A stretch of DNA of 64,000 nucleotides from Phytophthora colocasiae (taxonomy: Eukaryota; Oomycota; Peronosporomycetes; Peronosporales; Peronosporaceae), in contig JAGKQI010000034.1 of assembly GCA_018806915.1 (NCBI GenBank), forward strand, positions 1-64,000, written 5' to 3'. A program made the translations under genes and the position numbers. Within the stretch, counting starts at the first letter, position 1. Each line of letters opens with the position of its first letter. The notes below the pieces were generated by a model. It was not told the origin of the DNA. It did no database searches and saw only the letters and a list, made by a program, of their open reading frames with translations. Positions 50,186 to 59,678 of this stretch are shown in pieces.

Positions 50186-51153
50186 CAGGGGTTCCGAAAA
50201 TGTAATTGTTATTGCAAGCCAAAAAAATGCAATAAAAATAATTCTGCATGTTGCACTGCAGGTGTGCCAGAAAATTATTGGGATTATTGCAGCGCAATAT
50301 ATAGACGAATGTACCGAAGGTGTATATTGGTAGATTATTGGGAACGATCTTGCGAACTGTACTCGCATTCCGACCTCACGAGTCAGTAAGCCCATGTACT
50401 TGATCAAACTGTCCGTAGATAAGCTGTCGATCTTCACGTAGTTGGTAGCAGCTTACGACTCGCAAAACGTAAACGGAAGGTTGCAGGAGATCGTCATGTC
50501 GATCCAAGAGTAAATCTTGAAAGACTTGTCGTCGATGTAGCCCACAAGAGTGCCACTGTTGTTGCCGGCATTTGCCATTTCCAATAGGAAATTTTAGTGC
50601 CACATGAAGACATGCTGAAGGAGGTTGGTATACCCCGTGTTTGCCTCCATCTTGCGCTGAACACGACATCTACACTTGTAGTACGCTGTTACATTTCCTT
50701 CAATGTTCTCGACATTTTTGTAGTAGAACTGAGCAACCTGCTTGGATGTATATGGCGCCGTCGACTTTTTTCTTGTTGGTTGTCTCCTTTCTCGCTTTTT
50801 CATACGGTTGTTTTGGCTTGGGGGTATTTGAACGCTTGGGCAGAGCCTTGGACGACTTTGAGCGTGACGAATTCTTGAATGGAGCCATGGTAGAGGTGCT
50901 AAAACAGCAAATTTGAATCTGAATCGAGAAGCATGGTGACGCTTGAGACTAACAAAGCGCCCTGAACCACCAATCTACAATTAACCGGTTGGTTGGAACT
51001 TCCAACTTGGAAGACACTAGGGGTGCTGAAGGTTATTGGTCGGTAAACTTGAAAGAAAATAATTGGAAGCTTCGAAATGTGAACCTGGAAATAAATTATT
51101 TTTTCGCTGAAAACGAAAAAAATAAATAATCAATGACATTTTCGGAACCCCTG
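50186..51153. mobile_element. hAT transposon (968 bp), internally deleted
   Basis: Ends are inverted copies beginning CAGGGGTTCCGAAAATGT, flanked by a perfect 8-bp duplication ATTCCGAC (50178-50185 and 51154-51161). It contains the N-terminal part of a hAT transposase on the minus strand but no catalytic RNase-H region, so it is a deletion derivative that needs help to move. Confidence 0.92.
50345..50888 (-). pseudogene. hAT transposase N-terminal fragment (BED finger)
   Basis: From MAPFKNSSRSK at 50888, shifting frame near 50800, it reads a BED-type zinc finger (YYKCRCRVQRK, then GYTNLLQHV and His) and, after a TAA, typical hAT sequence (DDKSFKIYSWIDMTIS, LPFTFCES, SLIKYMGLLTREV). There are multiple stops and the catalytic domain is absent. 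Confidence 0.7.
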
Positions 51154-51426
51154 ATTCCGACGACGGTCTCCGATCAGCCATGTCGAAATGGTCGCAACAG
51201 CCCCCGCTCCTTCAAAGACCTTCTTCATACTCTCGACGTCGTCGTAACTGGCAAACACCACTTCGGCACCCTTGTTACGCCATCGATCCACCTTTTCCGC
51301 TGGGATTTTATCCAGACTGCTGCTGGCCAGTACGAGTTGGTCTTCCGGTTTGAGGATTTCGACGGCGAAATCAGCTGCAGCACCGCCGACGCTACCTCCA
51401 GCTCCCATGAGAACGTATTTAACCAT

Positions 51427-52095
51427 GATGAGGATTGAAAACTGGTGCTGCTGGATACGATGCAAATTGCAAACTGAGCTTGAATGGGGTGTGGTAAGGA
51501 CACGACCAGGACTTGTGCAGTTCCTAATTTTTAAATCTTGATTCCCTTCACCAGGCCTGCCTGATGTTTGGAAACAAACCAAATTTTGGATCTTATCCGT
51601 CCTGTAATCTCAAATCGAAGATGACACTGGAACCAGATCAACAATGGCATTTGATATTGAGATTCGCATTCTTCTATCAGCTTTCTCTATCCATAGTATT
51701 TTCACCACAATCCACGGTACTGTATCATGCGCGTGAGTTTGTCAGGCACGCGCGAGAAGAACAAATCAGCTCCACGAGTTTGCTTTGACCATCATCGCTG
51801 GGGTCTTTGATGATGTCCAATGCAAATGCGCCAGGTTTATCCGCGGTACCATCGCCACATGGACAAAAAGCAGTGCGAACTTCGCACTGCGAAGCACCAA
51901 GATACGCCGTCCAAGCAGTATGACATGTACTGAACGTCCAGGATGGCAATGTATGTACATCTCGCAGTTGGTAATAAGATCTCCGCAACGTATTCTTGTC
52001 GAGTATTGCAAGTAAAACTCCTAGACAGGTTAAATCTTTCGCCACAGAGAACATTCTACGTGTATTTTACCATCAATGGTCGAAGGTTTCGTTGC
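51427..52095. other. Intergenic; promoter of the hAT-split NmrA gene
   Basis: An Inr/FPR-like motif reads on the minus strand at 51461-51480 (AGCTCAGTTTGCAATTTGCA), 35 bases before the ATG at 51426. Nothing else is recognised. Confidence 0.55.
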
Positions 52096-53052
52096 TTACT
52101 CCGGCTTAGGAAAAATATCACGGTACTTGAGCATGGCGTCCTTCCAGTGCGTGGGTTTGCGGCCCGTGAGCTTCTCGACCGTATCCGACGTCTTGCTCAT
52201 GGATCCGTTCGCGACGGTCTCACCGGAGCACAACAAGTCACCAATGCAGAGCTTCATCGGGAGTTGTGAGAAGTCTCCGTACACGTTCACAGGCAGACCG
52301 CGGCCCAACCAGTACGTTTTCAGTTCCTCGTCTGTCATGTCGACGAATTCGGCCTTGTAGCCCGTCTCATTGCACATGAAGTCGAAGATTTCCTCGTGCG
52401 AGACAGCTTCAGGTCCCGTGACGTCGTACACGTGGTTGGGCTCTCCACGACCGAGCAGAAGCGCAGCCTGGACGCGACCACAGTCGTCACGGGCCACGTA
52501 CGCCCCACGCGCACCGTGCGTGTTGGTGAGCCATCGATCCTCCGTGAATTTCCACGACGGAGCGAAGAAATTCGGGATGTTATCCGCGTACAAGTAGTTC
52601 CGTTGGATACTGTACTGCAGCCCGGATGCGTAGATCTGCTGCTCCACGTAGTGGTGGTCACGTGGCAGGAACGGGATATCCTCCTCGTTCTCAGCCGTGG
52701 AACCGGCGCCTACGAACGACGTGTAGCAGATACGTTTCACGCCACAGGCCTTCGCCGTGTCAATGACGTTCTTAGCTTGGCTACGACGACGGTCGCCGAT
52801 CAACCACGTCGAAATGAACGACACGGCTTCAGCACCTTGGAAAACCGGTTTGAGCGTCTCCGGATCGTCGTAGCTGGCTGCAAATACCTTGACGCCCTTG
52901 TCCTGCCAGCGCTTGAGTTTGTCCGCTGGGATACTATCCAACGTGTAACTGGTGAACACCAATTCGTCTTCGGGTTTGAGGATCTCGATAGCGAAATCGG
53001 CTGCAACACCACCGAGGTTGCCGTCGGCACCGGTCAGGACGTACTTAAGCAT
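52096..53052 (-). CDS. NmrA-like NAD(P)-binding protein, intact minus-strand copy
   Basis: 318 codons from the ATG at 53052. The Rossmann loop TGADGNLGG (residues 7-15) and all family blocks are present: ISTWLIGDRRRSQAKN, CYTSFVGAG, FLPRDHHYVEQQIYASG, NIPNFFAPSWKF, GAYVARDDCGR, VTGPEAVSHEEIF, LTGRKPTHWKD. The protein ends in FPKPE like the 59.7-kb copy. Closest relative in the window: the hAT-split gene just downstream. The function is probably as for the other copies, an NAD(P)-dependent reductase or redox sensor of unknown substrate. Confidence 0.88.
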   Translation of the reverse strand: MLKYVLTGADGNLGGVAADFAIEILKPEDELVFTSYTLDSIPADKLKRWQDKGVKVFAASYDDPETLKPVFQGAEAVSFISTWLIGDRRRSQAKNVIDTAKACGVKRICYTSFVGAGSTAENEEDIPFLPRDHHYVEQQIYASGLQYSIQRNYLYADNIPNFFAPSWKFTEDRWLTNTHGARGAYVARDDCGRVQAALLLGRGEPNHVYDVTGPEAVSHEEIFDFMCNETGYKAEFVDMTDEELKTYWLGRGLPVNVYGDFSQLPMKLCIGDLLCSGETVANGSMSKTSDTVEKLTGRKPTHWKDAMLKYRDIFPKPE

Positions 53053-53083
53053 GGTTAAGAGGGGGGAGTGCTATGGGGCTTGA

Positions 53084-53104
53084 ATGCAAAATGCAAAGTG
53101 ACTC
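53084..53104 (-). promoter_or_regulatory. Inr/FPR-like core promoter of the intact minus-strand NmrA
   Basis: On the minus strand GAGTCACTTTGCATTTTGCAT, about 32 bases before the ATG at 53052. Nearly the same as the motif of NmrA-1 at 6138-6156. Confidence 0.6.
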
Positions 53105-53414
53105 AAATAATCTCACTGCACCTAGGCCATCAGTCGGCCTTGCATTTCGCTGCGACAGCATTGCTGCCGTGCCGTCGAGAGGTCTCTACTCCCTTCAAGA
53201 ACAGCAGGGTTTATCTCGCTCAAGCATAGCAAATCGGAAGGCTTCACCCTGATAACATTGCTGTAAAGACATGAACGTCTACGTATGTGCAAGGGTTCCT
53301 GCAAAGTTTATGAGTACATGTTTAACCTGGAACACGTCAGATCACCACGATACGAAACCTATTAGCCACCATTTAAAGTAGAACTACCTCATACGGTTTC
53401 GATTCATCTCTAGT
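53105..53414. other. Intergenic, no supported gene
   Basis: Spacer between two minus-strand NmrA genes. Nothing recognised. Confidence 0.5.
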
Positions 53415-54445
53415 TTACTCTGGCCTGGGGAACATATCCTTATACTTGAGTAGTACCTGTTGGAAGTGCAATGGCTTACGACCTGTCAATTTCTCCACAG
53501 TATCCGACGTGTTGATCATCGCGCCGTTACCAAGCATTCACCGCAACAAATAGCGTCTCCAATACACAACTTCATCGGCAATTGAGAGAAATCACCAGTC
53601 GCCATGTCAGTCGGCAACCCGCGGTTCATCCACCATCGGGTCAATTCCTCGTCCGGCATATCCACCAGTTCACCCTTGTAGCCTGTGACTTGACACATCC
53701 AGTCAAAAACCTCTTGCTGCGTCACAGCCTTGGGGCCGGTCACGTCGTACACCTTGTTAGGCTCACCACGGCCCAGTAAAATGGCCGCTAGCACACGTCC
53801 ACAGTCTTCACGCGCCACATACGCGCCGGGCGTGCCATGGCTATTGGACAACCATTTATCGCCACAGAACTTCCATGATGGAGCGAACAGCGTCGGGATG
53901 TTGTCCATATACAACCAGTTGCGTTGGATGTTGTAGTCCAGACCGGATTCCTTGACGATTTTCTCGATAAAGTGATGGTCGCGCGGCAGGAACGGGATTT
54001 CCTCCTCCACGTCTGTCTCGATACCGGCACCGACGAATGATGTGTAACATGTACGCTTAACGCCAACGGCCTTAGCGGCGCCGCAGACGTTCTTGGCCTG
54101 GAGACGACGGCCCTGGCCGAACCGCCATGTCGATATGAGAGCTACGGCGTCAGCGCCGTCGAACACGCGCTTCATTCCTTCAACATCATCGTAGTCAGCC
54201 TTGGCCACAATGGCGCCTTTGCTCTTCCAACGCTTGGCAGACTCCTTCGGCAGCGTTTTAAGATCGTAACTGGTGATCACCACCTGCTCCTCGTGCTTGG
54301 CGATGTCCACCATGTAGTCGGCGGCAACACGACCGAGATTGCCGTCCGCACCCGTTAGAACGAACTTTTTGGTCTTTCCGTTAGCGAGTTGCGAGAACGC
54401 ACGGTGCATGGTGGGGCATTGCAGGTGTGAGATGGCGCGTTGCAT
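53415..54445 (-). pseudogene. NmrA-like protein with extended N-terminus, late frameshift
   Basis: Open from 54445 to 53516, ending ICCGECLVTAR. The conserved ending (SDTVEKLTGRKPLHFQQ...FPRPE) follows in the next frame to a TAA at 53415-53417. One A is missing from an A run near 53541 (GAATGC against GAAATGC in relatives). The N-terminus is longer than in other copies, MQRAISHLQCPTMHRAFSQL before KKFVLTGADGNLG; it is Arg/Ser-rich without acids, like a weak mitochondrial presequence. However, an Inr-like tctcacacctgcaatgcccc at about 54415-54435 lies inside it, so translation may start at the second Met (54409). Confidence 0.8.
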
Positions 54446-55419
54446 GATGAATTGATGTCTAGGAAGCAGGTTGCAGAATGGACTGGTAGCTAGAGGCTTT
54501 AGGGATTTATTGCTGAAATCCAGGATCCAAGATATGTTCGACTAGAGCAACGTCAGGAAACACCGTCGGTCGATTCGTACAGAGCGATGGTGTCTTCAGG
54601 CACTCATCAACCGACTGCACACAAGTCTTTGCTTCGTTCTGCAGGGTCATGATGAGTGCGAGCACCAGGCAGCATTTTTCTGCTTGGCTACTGATGTGAC
54701 GAGCCTGACACGGTGCACTCACGGGATGGACCATAGAAAAGTGTCTGGACGTATGAATTCGTGAGCTTGCATTCCTCGCTGCGTGTCATACGTTGCTGCA
54801 CTTGGATATGATGATTGAAGGTAGCGGAACATCGTCTTCTGCGATCAACATCATCCAACACATTGCAAAAGCATCCGTACAGCAACCTATCCATCAGTAT
54901 CGTGTATCAGAAAACAAGGCAGCATTCCATCGATGTGTGCCGACTGGAGCCTCAAAACCTCCCTAGATCGTTTCCGAATGTTGAGACCCTGTACGTAAGT
55001 AGTCCTGGTAACGACTCTCAGTCGTGTCCATGGAGCCATTGACTGACAACCTACCGCAGCAAACGGCGACACCAATGCAGGGCAGTATCGACAATGAAGA
55101 TCGTTGAGCTTTGTTGAAGCAGTTCAATTGGTGAGCATACTGTACCACCTCGTTCATTTGCGTATCTTTGTGAGTCATGACGAGATCAGTGCTCAAGCAA
55201 CCAGCGTATCCAAGGCCAAAGCACCATTTGCTGACAGCTAATGGTAATAGCTGTGGATAATACAGAGCAAGTGATGCAAAGTACTACATCTTTCACATCA
55301 TAGAGCCCAAAATGCCAAAAGCAGCAATTCAAAAGTGCTTTTGAATAGGCTAAAGCACTAGAATTGCTGATGGGTGCGCTTAAAAGTCGAGTGGAGCGAA
55401 CACGTGCAGCCAGTCATGC
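54446..55419. other. No supported gene
   Basis: Only short overlapping open frames. Nothing recognised. Confidence 0.5.
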
Positions 55420-56220
55420 CTATGTGCTCCAACGTTGGCCGCGTGGAAATGTTCGTGTTGCCCTTCGCGTTGCACTTCCATTGGTCTCCGTGAAGATTGT
55501 GATGTGCGAGCCAAATTCCAGCAACGCCGCTCGATCCTGAGGCAACGAGCTCCCCACATTCGTTGACAAAATAGTAAAAACACACGTCGTGGTGTGGTCA
55601 ACACACAGGACGTGTGCACACCACACATTGCCATTGGTGGATTGCGAGGGAGGATGGGCGGGGTCAAAGACCAGCCATACCACGCGCCTATCCCGCCCGT
55701 CCGCCACCTTCCATCCATGCTCATTCACCAACTCGCCAGCAAGACCCAAGGACATCTTCACAGGCGCGACCTGCCTCGGCACGCTGCACGGCACGGCGGC
55801 GCCCGTGAACACTGGCGGAACGGACGACACGGACGACACGGATGAGGGCGCGACCTGCCTCGGCACGCTGCACGGCACGGCGGCGCCCACAAACACTGGC
55901 GGCACGGACGACACGTAGGCCAACACAGGCGGCACGGACGACATGGATGAGGGCGCGACCTGCCTCGGCACGCTGCACGGCACGGCGGCGCCCGTGAACA
56001 CTGGCGGAACGGACGACACGGACGACACGGATGAGGGCGCGACCTGCCTCGGCACGCTGCACGGCACGGCGGCGCTCACGAACACTGGCGGCACGGACGA
56101 CATGGCGAACACTGGCGGCACGGAGGTGCACATGTGCTGCGTAAGCTTGTGCGGAGCGCGTTGATGGGCTCCTATGCCTTGTACCGCTCTCGCTGATTGC
56201 TCGTGCAGCATACGTGCCAC
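55420..56220 (-). CDS. VPR-repeat protein encoded by a minisatellite, unknown
   Basis: 266 codons. Residues about 40-155 are tandem units of 28 residues with the core VPPVF.GAAVPCSVPRQVAPSS, four full copies plus 7-residue sub-repeats (SSVPPVF). The unique C-terminus (about 110 residues, GLAGELVNEHGWKVADG...) reads VVWLVFDPAHPP and CAHVLCVDHTTTCVFTIL. There is no signal peptide or known domain. The unique part contains plausible beta-strand patterning, so the frame may be real; the repeat itself is open in other frames too. It lies 158 bases 3' of the chromodomain gene on the same strand and could be part of the same MULE-related unit. Confidence 0.4.
   Translation of the reverse strand: MARMLHEQSARAVQGIGAHQRAPHKLTQHMCTSVPPVFAMSSVPPVFVSAAVPCSVPRQVAPSSVSSVSSVPPVFTGAAVPCSVPRQVAPSSMSSVPPVLAYVSSVPPVFVGAAVPCSVPRQVAPSSVSSVSSVPPVFTGAAVPCSVPRQVAPVKMSLGLAGELVNEHGWKVADGRDRRVVWLVFDPAHPPSQSTNGNVWCAHVLCVDHTTTCVFTILSTNVGSSLPQDRAALLEFGSHITIFTETNGSATRRATRTFPRGQRWST
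55766..56125. repeat. GC-rich minisatellite, 84-nt unit
   Basis: The block gcgcgacctgcctcggcacg starts at about 55765, 55849, 55954 and 56038, spacings 84, 105 and 84. The longer interval holds one extra 21-nt sub-repeat (ggcggcacggacgacacg type). All spacings are multiples of 21 and of 3, so copy-number change keeps the reading frame. Confidence 0.85.
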
Positions 56221-56378
56221 TGTTGTGCCACCTTACTTGCTGCCGTATTCAAGAGGGTAGTCATAGTGGTAGTTAATGCTGTAGGATTAAGCGAATACAT
56301 GTAAGTGAAGCTAGTGTTATTAGTTCAAACCTCTTTAGCTTCCGCTTCAATAAAGCGTCGTTCAACCTGCTTGTGCAC

Positions 56379-56837
56379 CTACGCGCGGTACTTCTTTATC
56401 TCGGCAGAAGGTAGATTTTCGGCGGGCTCCAAAGTATCCTCCCACGAGGTTAGGAAAAAAGTGCGCCCATTGACAACTTCGTGGCCTACAATCTTGCGCA
56501 TCTGGTAGGTGGGCTTACCAGACAGGTCCACACCGGCTGGCAACACCCACTCTGCTTCGCCGGCATCGTCGCCTTGAGTAGCTGCCTCAATGAGACGGTC
56601 CTTGGTAATGCGCCCATGTGGTACCGCGTCGAGTAGCCGCTTAATTGCGTCAGCTGGGTTGGCCGAAGGGTCGCGCAAGATGAGGCAGGTGTTTTTGAGG
56701 TATCGTGCCGCTGCCTCATCAAGGCGACGTTTCCCTTGAGTTTCGAGGTGCAATTTGCAAAACTCAAAGAAGGGCTTGAACGCTGTAGGTGGGGCAGGGT
56801 CGACTTGAAGGGTTGCCATCGTGAATGGAAATGACAA
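56379..56837 (-). CDS. Small chromodomain protein
   Basis: 152 codons (start 56837, or MATLQVD at 56819). An alpha-helical N-terminal half is followed by a chromodomain-like C-terminus: YQMRKIVGHEVVNGRTFFLTSW, then EPAENLPSAEIKKY. Here the first aromatic cage position and the central Trp are visible, with the typical W-x-D-T-x-E-P-A-E-N-L ending. Chromodomains read methylated histone H3. The gene is 155 bases downstream of the MULE transposase on the same strand, so it may be an accessory gene of the element that directs it to chromatin, or a host gene beside it. The frame is clean. Confidence 0.75.
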   Translation of the reverse strand: MSFPFTMATLQVDPAPPTAFKPFFEFCKLHLETQGKRRLDEAAARYLKNTCLILRDPSANPADAIKRLLDAVPHGRITKDRLIEAATQGDDAGEAEWVLPAGVDLSGKPTYQMRKIVGHEVVNGRTFFLTSWEDTLEPAENLPSAEIKKYRA

Positions 56838-56992
56838 TCCTTAAGCCCGAGGAAGCAGCACGCAATTGGTTTCACTTTAGTTTTTAGTTTATTTTTGTTA
56901 GTAGTTTCAATACACTAAAAAGAAGTTTGGCATGCGATGCGTATTGAAAGTTACAGCTAACCTGCACAATCTCATCTACAGCTATTCTATGC

Positions 56993-58976
56993 CTACTCCA
57001 AGCTTAGCGCATGACCATTATTGCGTGGTCTGCCAGCAGCTACGCGTCTAGTTGATGGAGCTTGTGGGCGAGGGCGTTTACGGGTCTTTGAACGGTTGAC
57101 GAGAGTTCGCTTTCCATCTGTGCCTGTGTAGCTTCTGACTTGCAGTGCAAATAGCACGTGGATGCAAATTGCGAACTTGAAATGGTACTTGCAGCCACAC
57201 GTTTGCGCACAGACATCTACCTCCCAGCCACCATCCGGTTGTCCTTCGACCTCCATGCGGGCGTAGTTAGCACCCATTTGGGCGGAGACTGGGGCATTTT
57301 CCTTGCTGCGCCCAATCTCAGGCAGGTACACACGAACGCAGCCCCGTGACACCACACGCACAGTATTGGGTGTCCGCGATACCAGTAAGAACTCGATGCT
57401 TGACCGGCTGGGTGTCATGTCAAGCAGAAGGTTCCGCTGGCGAAAGTTGCTCACCCGCGATCTCAGCTGTTGCGTCGTCTCAGATGCTTCCTTGAACAGT
57501 CGTGGCGTGACAGATTGGTTCCCGCAGCAATCTGCCAGCAACTGGATAAGAGTACCAATCTTATGTTTCGTCCGAAGGGTGTAGTCACGCTTGATCAGAC
57601 GGTTGAATTGCTCAACAGGGTTGTTCGTGGTGGCGTACCCGCTGGGCGTGTGGAAGCACTGCCAGCGCCACGACTCACTTGACACCCATACGTTGTTGAA
57701 GTACGACTTGAACCCCGCCAGCAAATCGTCCGCCTCCCATTTGGCCAGCACAACCTTGACATGATCGTCATATGCTTCTTGACTTGACGCGAAGTGAAGG
57801 TCGTAAATGTCAGCAACCACGCGTTCGCATAAGTGTCGCGGTACAGCTTTTAGCTTCTCATGCACCTTCGCCATCATATGGTAGAAACACATCAAGTATG
57901 TGTAGTCCGAGTCAACTCCAAACACTTCATCAACAGCATTTTGTTGCGCTACTTCAGCGTCGGCCATGACATACCGTAGGAGCATCTGTTCACCGGTGAC
58001 CGCGGTAAACATTCGACGAAGCGCACTCAGGGCCTTGACATACAGCTCTGTCAGCCGCTGAGAAGTGATGAACATTGCCACCGGATGGAACGAGCGACAT
58101 CGGTCCGACACTCCACATACGATCACAGGATACCCAACTTGGTTCAACTTGAAGGTGGCATCCATATGAAACACGAACGAGGCCGGATCGCGAGCTGCAT
58201 TTGCGCAACAGACGCTTTGTCGTCAAGCCCACCAAAAACGGGTGTTCGTCAGAGCCGTTGCCCACGTCAGGCTTGCCGTGACTATCACGTTGCCACCCAA
58301 ACGAAAATGGTTTCGTGTCGGACATCCCAGGGTCATACGCCAGCTGGGATATTTGCTCCAAGATGTCATCATAGTCATCGCTCTTGTGCAGGTTCGTCTG
58401 GGCAAAATGGCTGACGAACCACTGGACTTTGCGCAAGTCAGGGAGAGATTCGTCCGCGATACCGAAGCGACGGCCCATAGCATTGCGAATTCGCGCGGGC
58501 TTCATTCCTTCCGTCGCCATTTCCTGGCAGAATTCTTTCAGCCGGGGCGTCAGCGTCGGCTTGACCGGATCACGAACCTCAGTCTCGTGCATACCACACT
58601 CCTTGAGCGACACACGGTTGAGCTCCGGGCACGTGAGCACCTTTCCAATCCAGGGACACGCGGCATACGGTGTGGCAGCCCTACATGTTTCCGAGGAGCA
58701 CCTGAGCAGCTGGTATCGCATCTTATGCGGTCTTCCTAAGCCGCATGTGCCGTCACAGGGGACCAGTTGGCTCTTGGCAATGACGAACGCCTTCATGTCC
58801 TCCATCAACAGATGTGCGTCAGCGACTGCCATGTTGGTGCAGATGTTCGTCCAGTTAAATTGCGTCATGGTTGACGAACAGACTTGGGGGGAGGGCCGGA
58901 GAGGGGAGAGGAGTGGTGTGGGGGCAACGTGTTTTGTTGTTGTGAGCGGAAATCTGCCTACCGTCTTCCCCCGCAC
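56993..58976 (-). pseudogene. MULE (Mutator-like) transposase, one frameshift
   Basis: The first frame (58976-57990; better start MTQFNWTNICTN at 58868) gives a Cys-rich N-terminal DNA-binding region (CDGTCGLGRPH, CSSETCRAA) and the segment before the catalytic domain. One extra A in an A run near 58200 (CGCAAATGC) shifts the frame; the second part (58174-56993) has the MULE catalytic core, with Asp in FHMDATFK, Asp in YVMADAEVAQ and a Glu in NNPVEQFNR, plus a C-terminal SWIM zinc finger (CGCKYHFKFAICIH) and a basic tail. Apart from this one base it looks complete. Element ends were not found. Confidence 0.82.
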
Positions 58977-59393
58977 ACTGCGACTAGGCGCTATAATGAA
59001 GAGATTACTATGTTAAGCAAATATTCGGTTTAAACGCCTAGGCGTTATACAACGAACAAAAGTGCAATGTTTGTCGGGCGAGAGTCAGGGTTCACTTTGC
59101 TGTGGTGGTGTAGGCCCGACCCTCCTATGATAGTGCAGTTTCGACGTTTGCTTTTGCCCATGGTGCTTGAAATGCGGTCTGTGCAAACAAAGAGAGATTG
59201 ATGTCGAGCTCTGTTGGCCAACCATCCCTTCCGTCTGTGGTTTAAGGGCTAATTTCAAAGCACGCACTATTGCTAACAAGGAAGTAGGCGTTCTATTCTG
59301 CTATGTGCTCTATTCGAACATTTGTGTGTGAATTCGACAATTCCCGATTTTGGACATAGCGCATAGTCGCAGTGTGCGGGGGAAGACGGTAGT
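58951..59393. repeat. 38-bp inverted repeat upstream of the MULE gene
   Basis: ctaccgtcttcccccgcaca at 58955 and its continuation (ctgcgactaggcgctat) recur as the reverse complement at about 59354-59393 (one or two mismatches), about 360 bases apart. It may include one end of the MULE element. The enclosed sequence has no supported gene. Confidence 0.65.
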
Positions 59394-59627
59394 GCAACAG
59401 CGCATAACGACTTGTTTCATTGGTAGAAATTAGGCTTAAAAACCAACCTTGATAGGCTGGTGTGCAACCACCTGCATTTGGTGTGATCATTCTCTACAAC
59501 GGGTGATGCGTGTACACTACGTGTGAACCACACTAATCTAGTGTGGTGTGTAAACAAGTGTTGTGTTATCGCAAGCTTTGTGTGTCACTCCTTTGTCTTG
59601 TGTGTTTTTCCTGTTCTGTCACATTCG
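59394..59627. other. Upstream region of NmrA copy 7
   Basis: Contains the imperfect palindrome ccacactaatctagtgtgg at 59527-59545; otherwise nothing recognised. Confidence 0.45.
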
Positions 59628-59646
59628 TTCACTCTGCAATTTGCAT
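59628..59646 (+). promoter_or_regulatory. Inr/FPR-like core promoter of NmrA copy 7
   Basis: TTCACTCTGCAATTTGCAT, 33 bases before the ATG at 59679; almost identical to the NmrA-1 motif. Confidence 0.65.
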
Positions 59647-59678
59647 CCAGCAACGCACTAGCTTCCTCTTACTTCATC

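Larger units (their letters stand above)
49498..51426 (-). pseudogene. NmrA-like protein split by a hAT insertion
   Basis: The gene starts at 51426 (MVKYVLMGAGGSVGG) and reads cleanly to GDRRRN, where the hAT element at 50186-51153 interrupts it. It resumes at once on the other side (RNQIKNALDVAKELGVKR) with the 8-bp ATTCCGAC duplicated. A further one-base deletion near 49930 (KWL to NSH) shifts the frame before the C-terminal block YVARDDCGR...LTGRKPTHWKD ending at 49498. Without these two events it would closely resemble the intact gene at 52096-53052. Confidence 0.9.

Noticed and set aside
52396..53058. 220-codon plus-strand frame
   Set aside because: Antisense shadow of the intact NmrA gene at 52096-53052.
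55766..56125. Regular repeats considered as a CRISPR-like array
   Set aside because: The units are contiguous, GC-rich and in multiples of 21 nt, without unique spacers; it is a coding minisatellite in a eukaryote.
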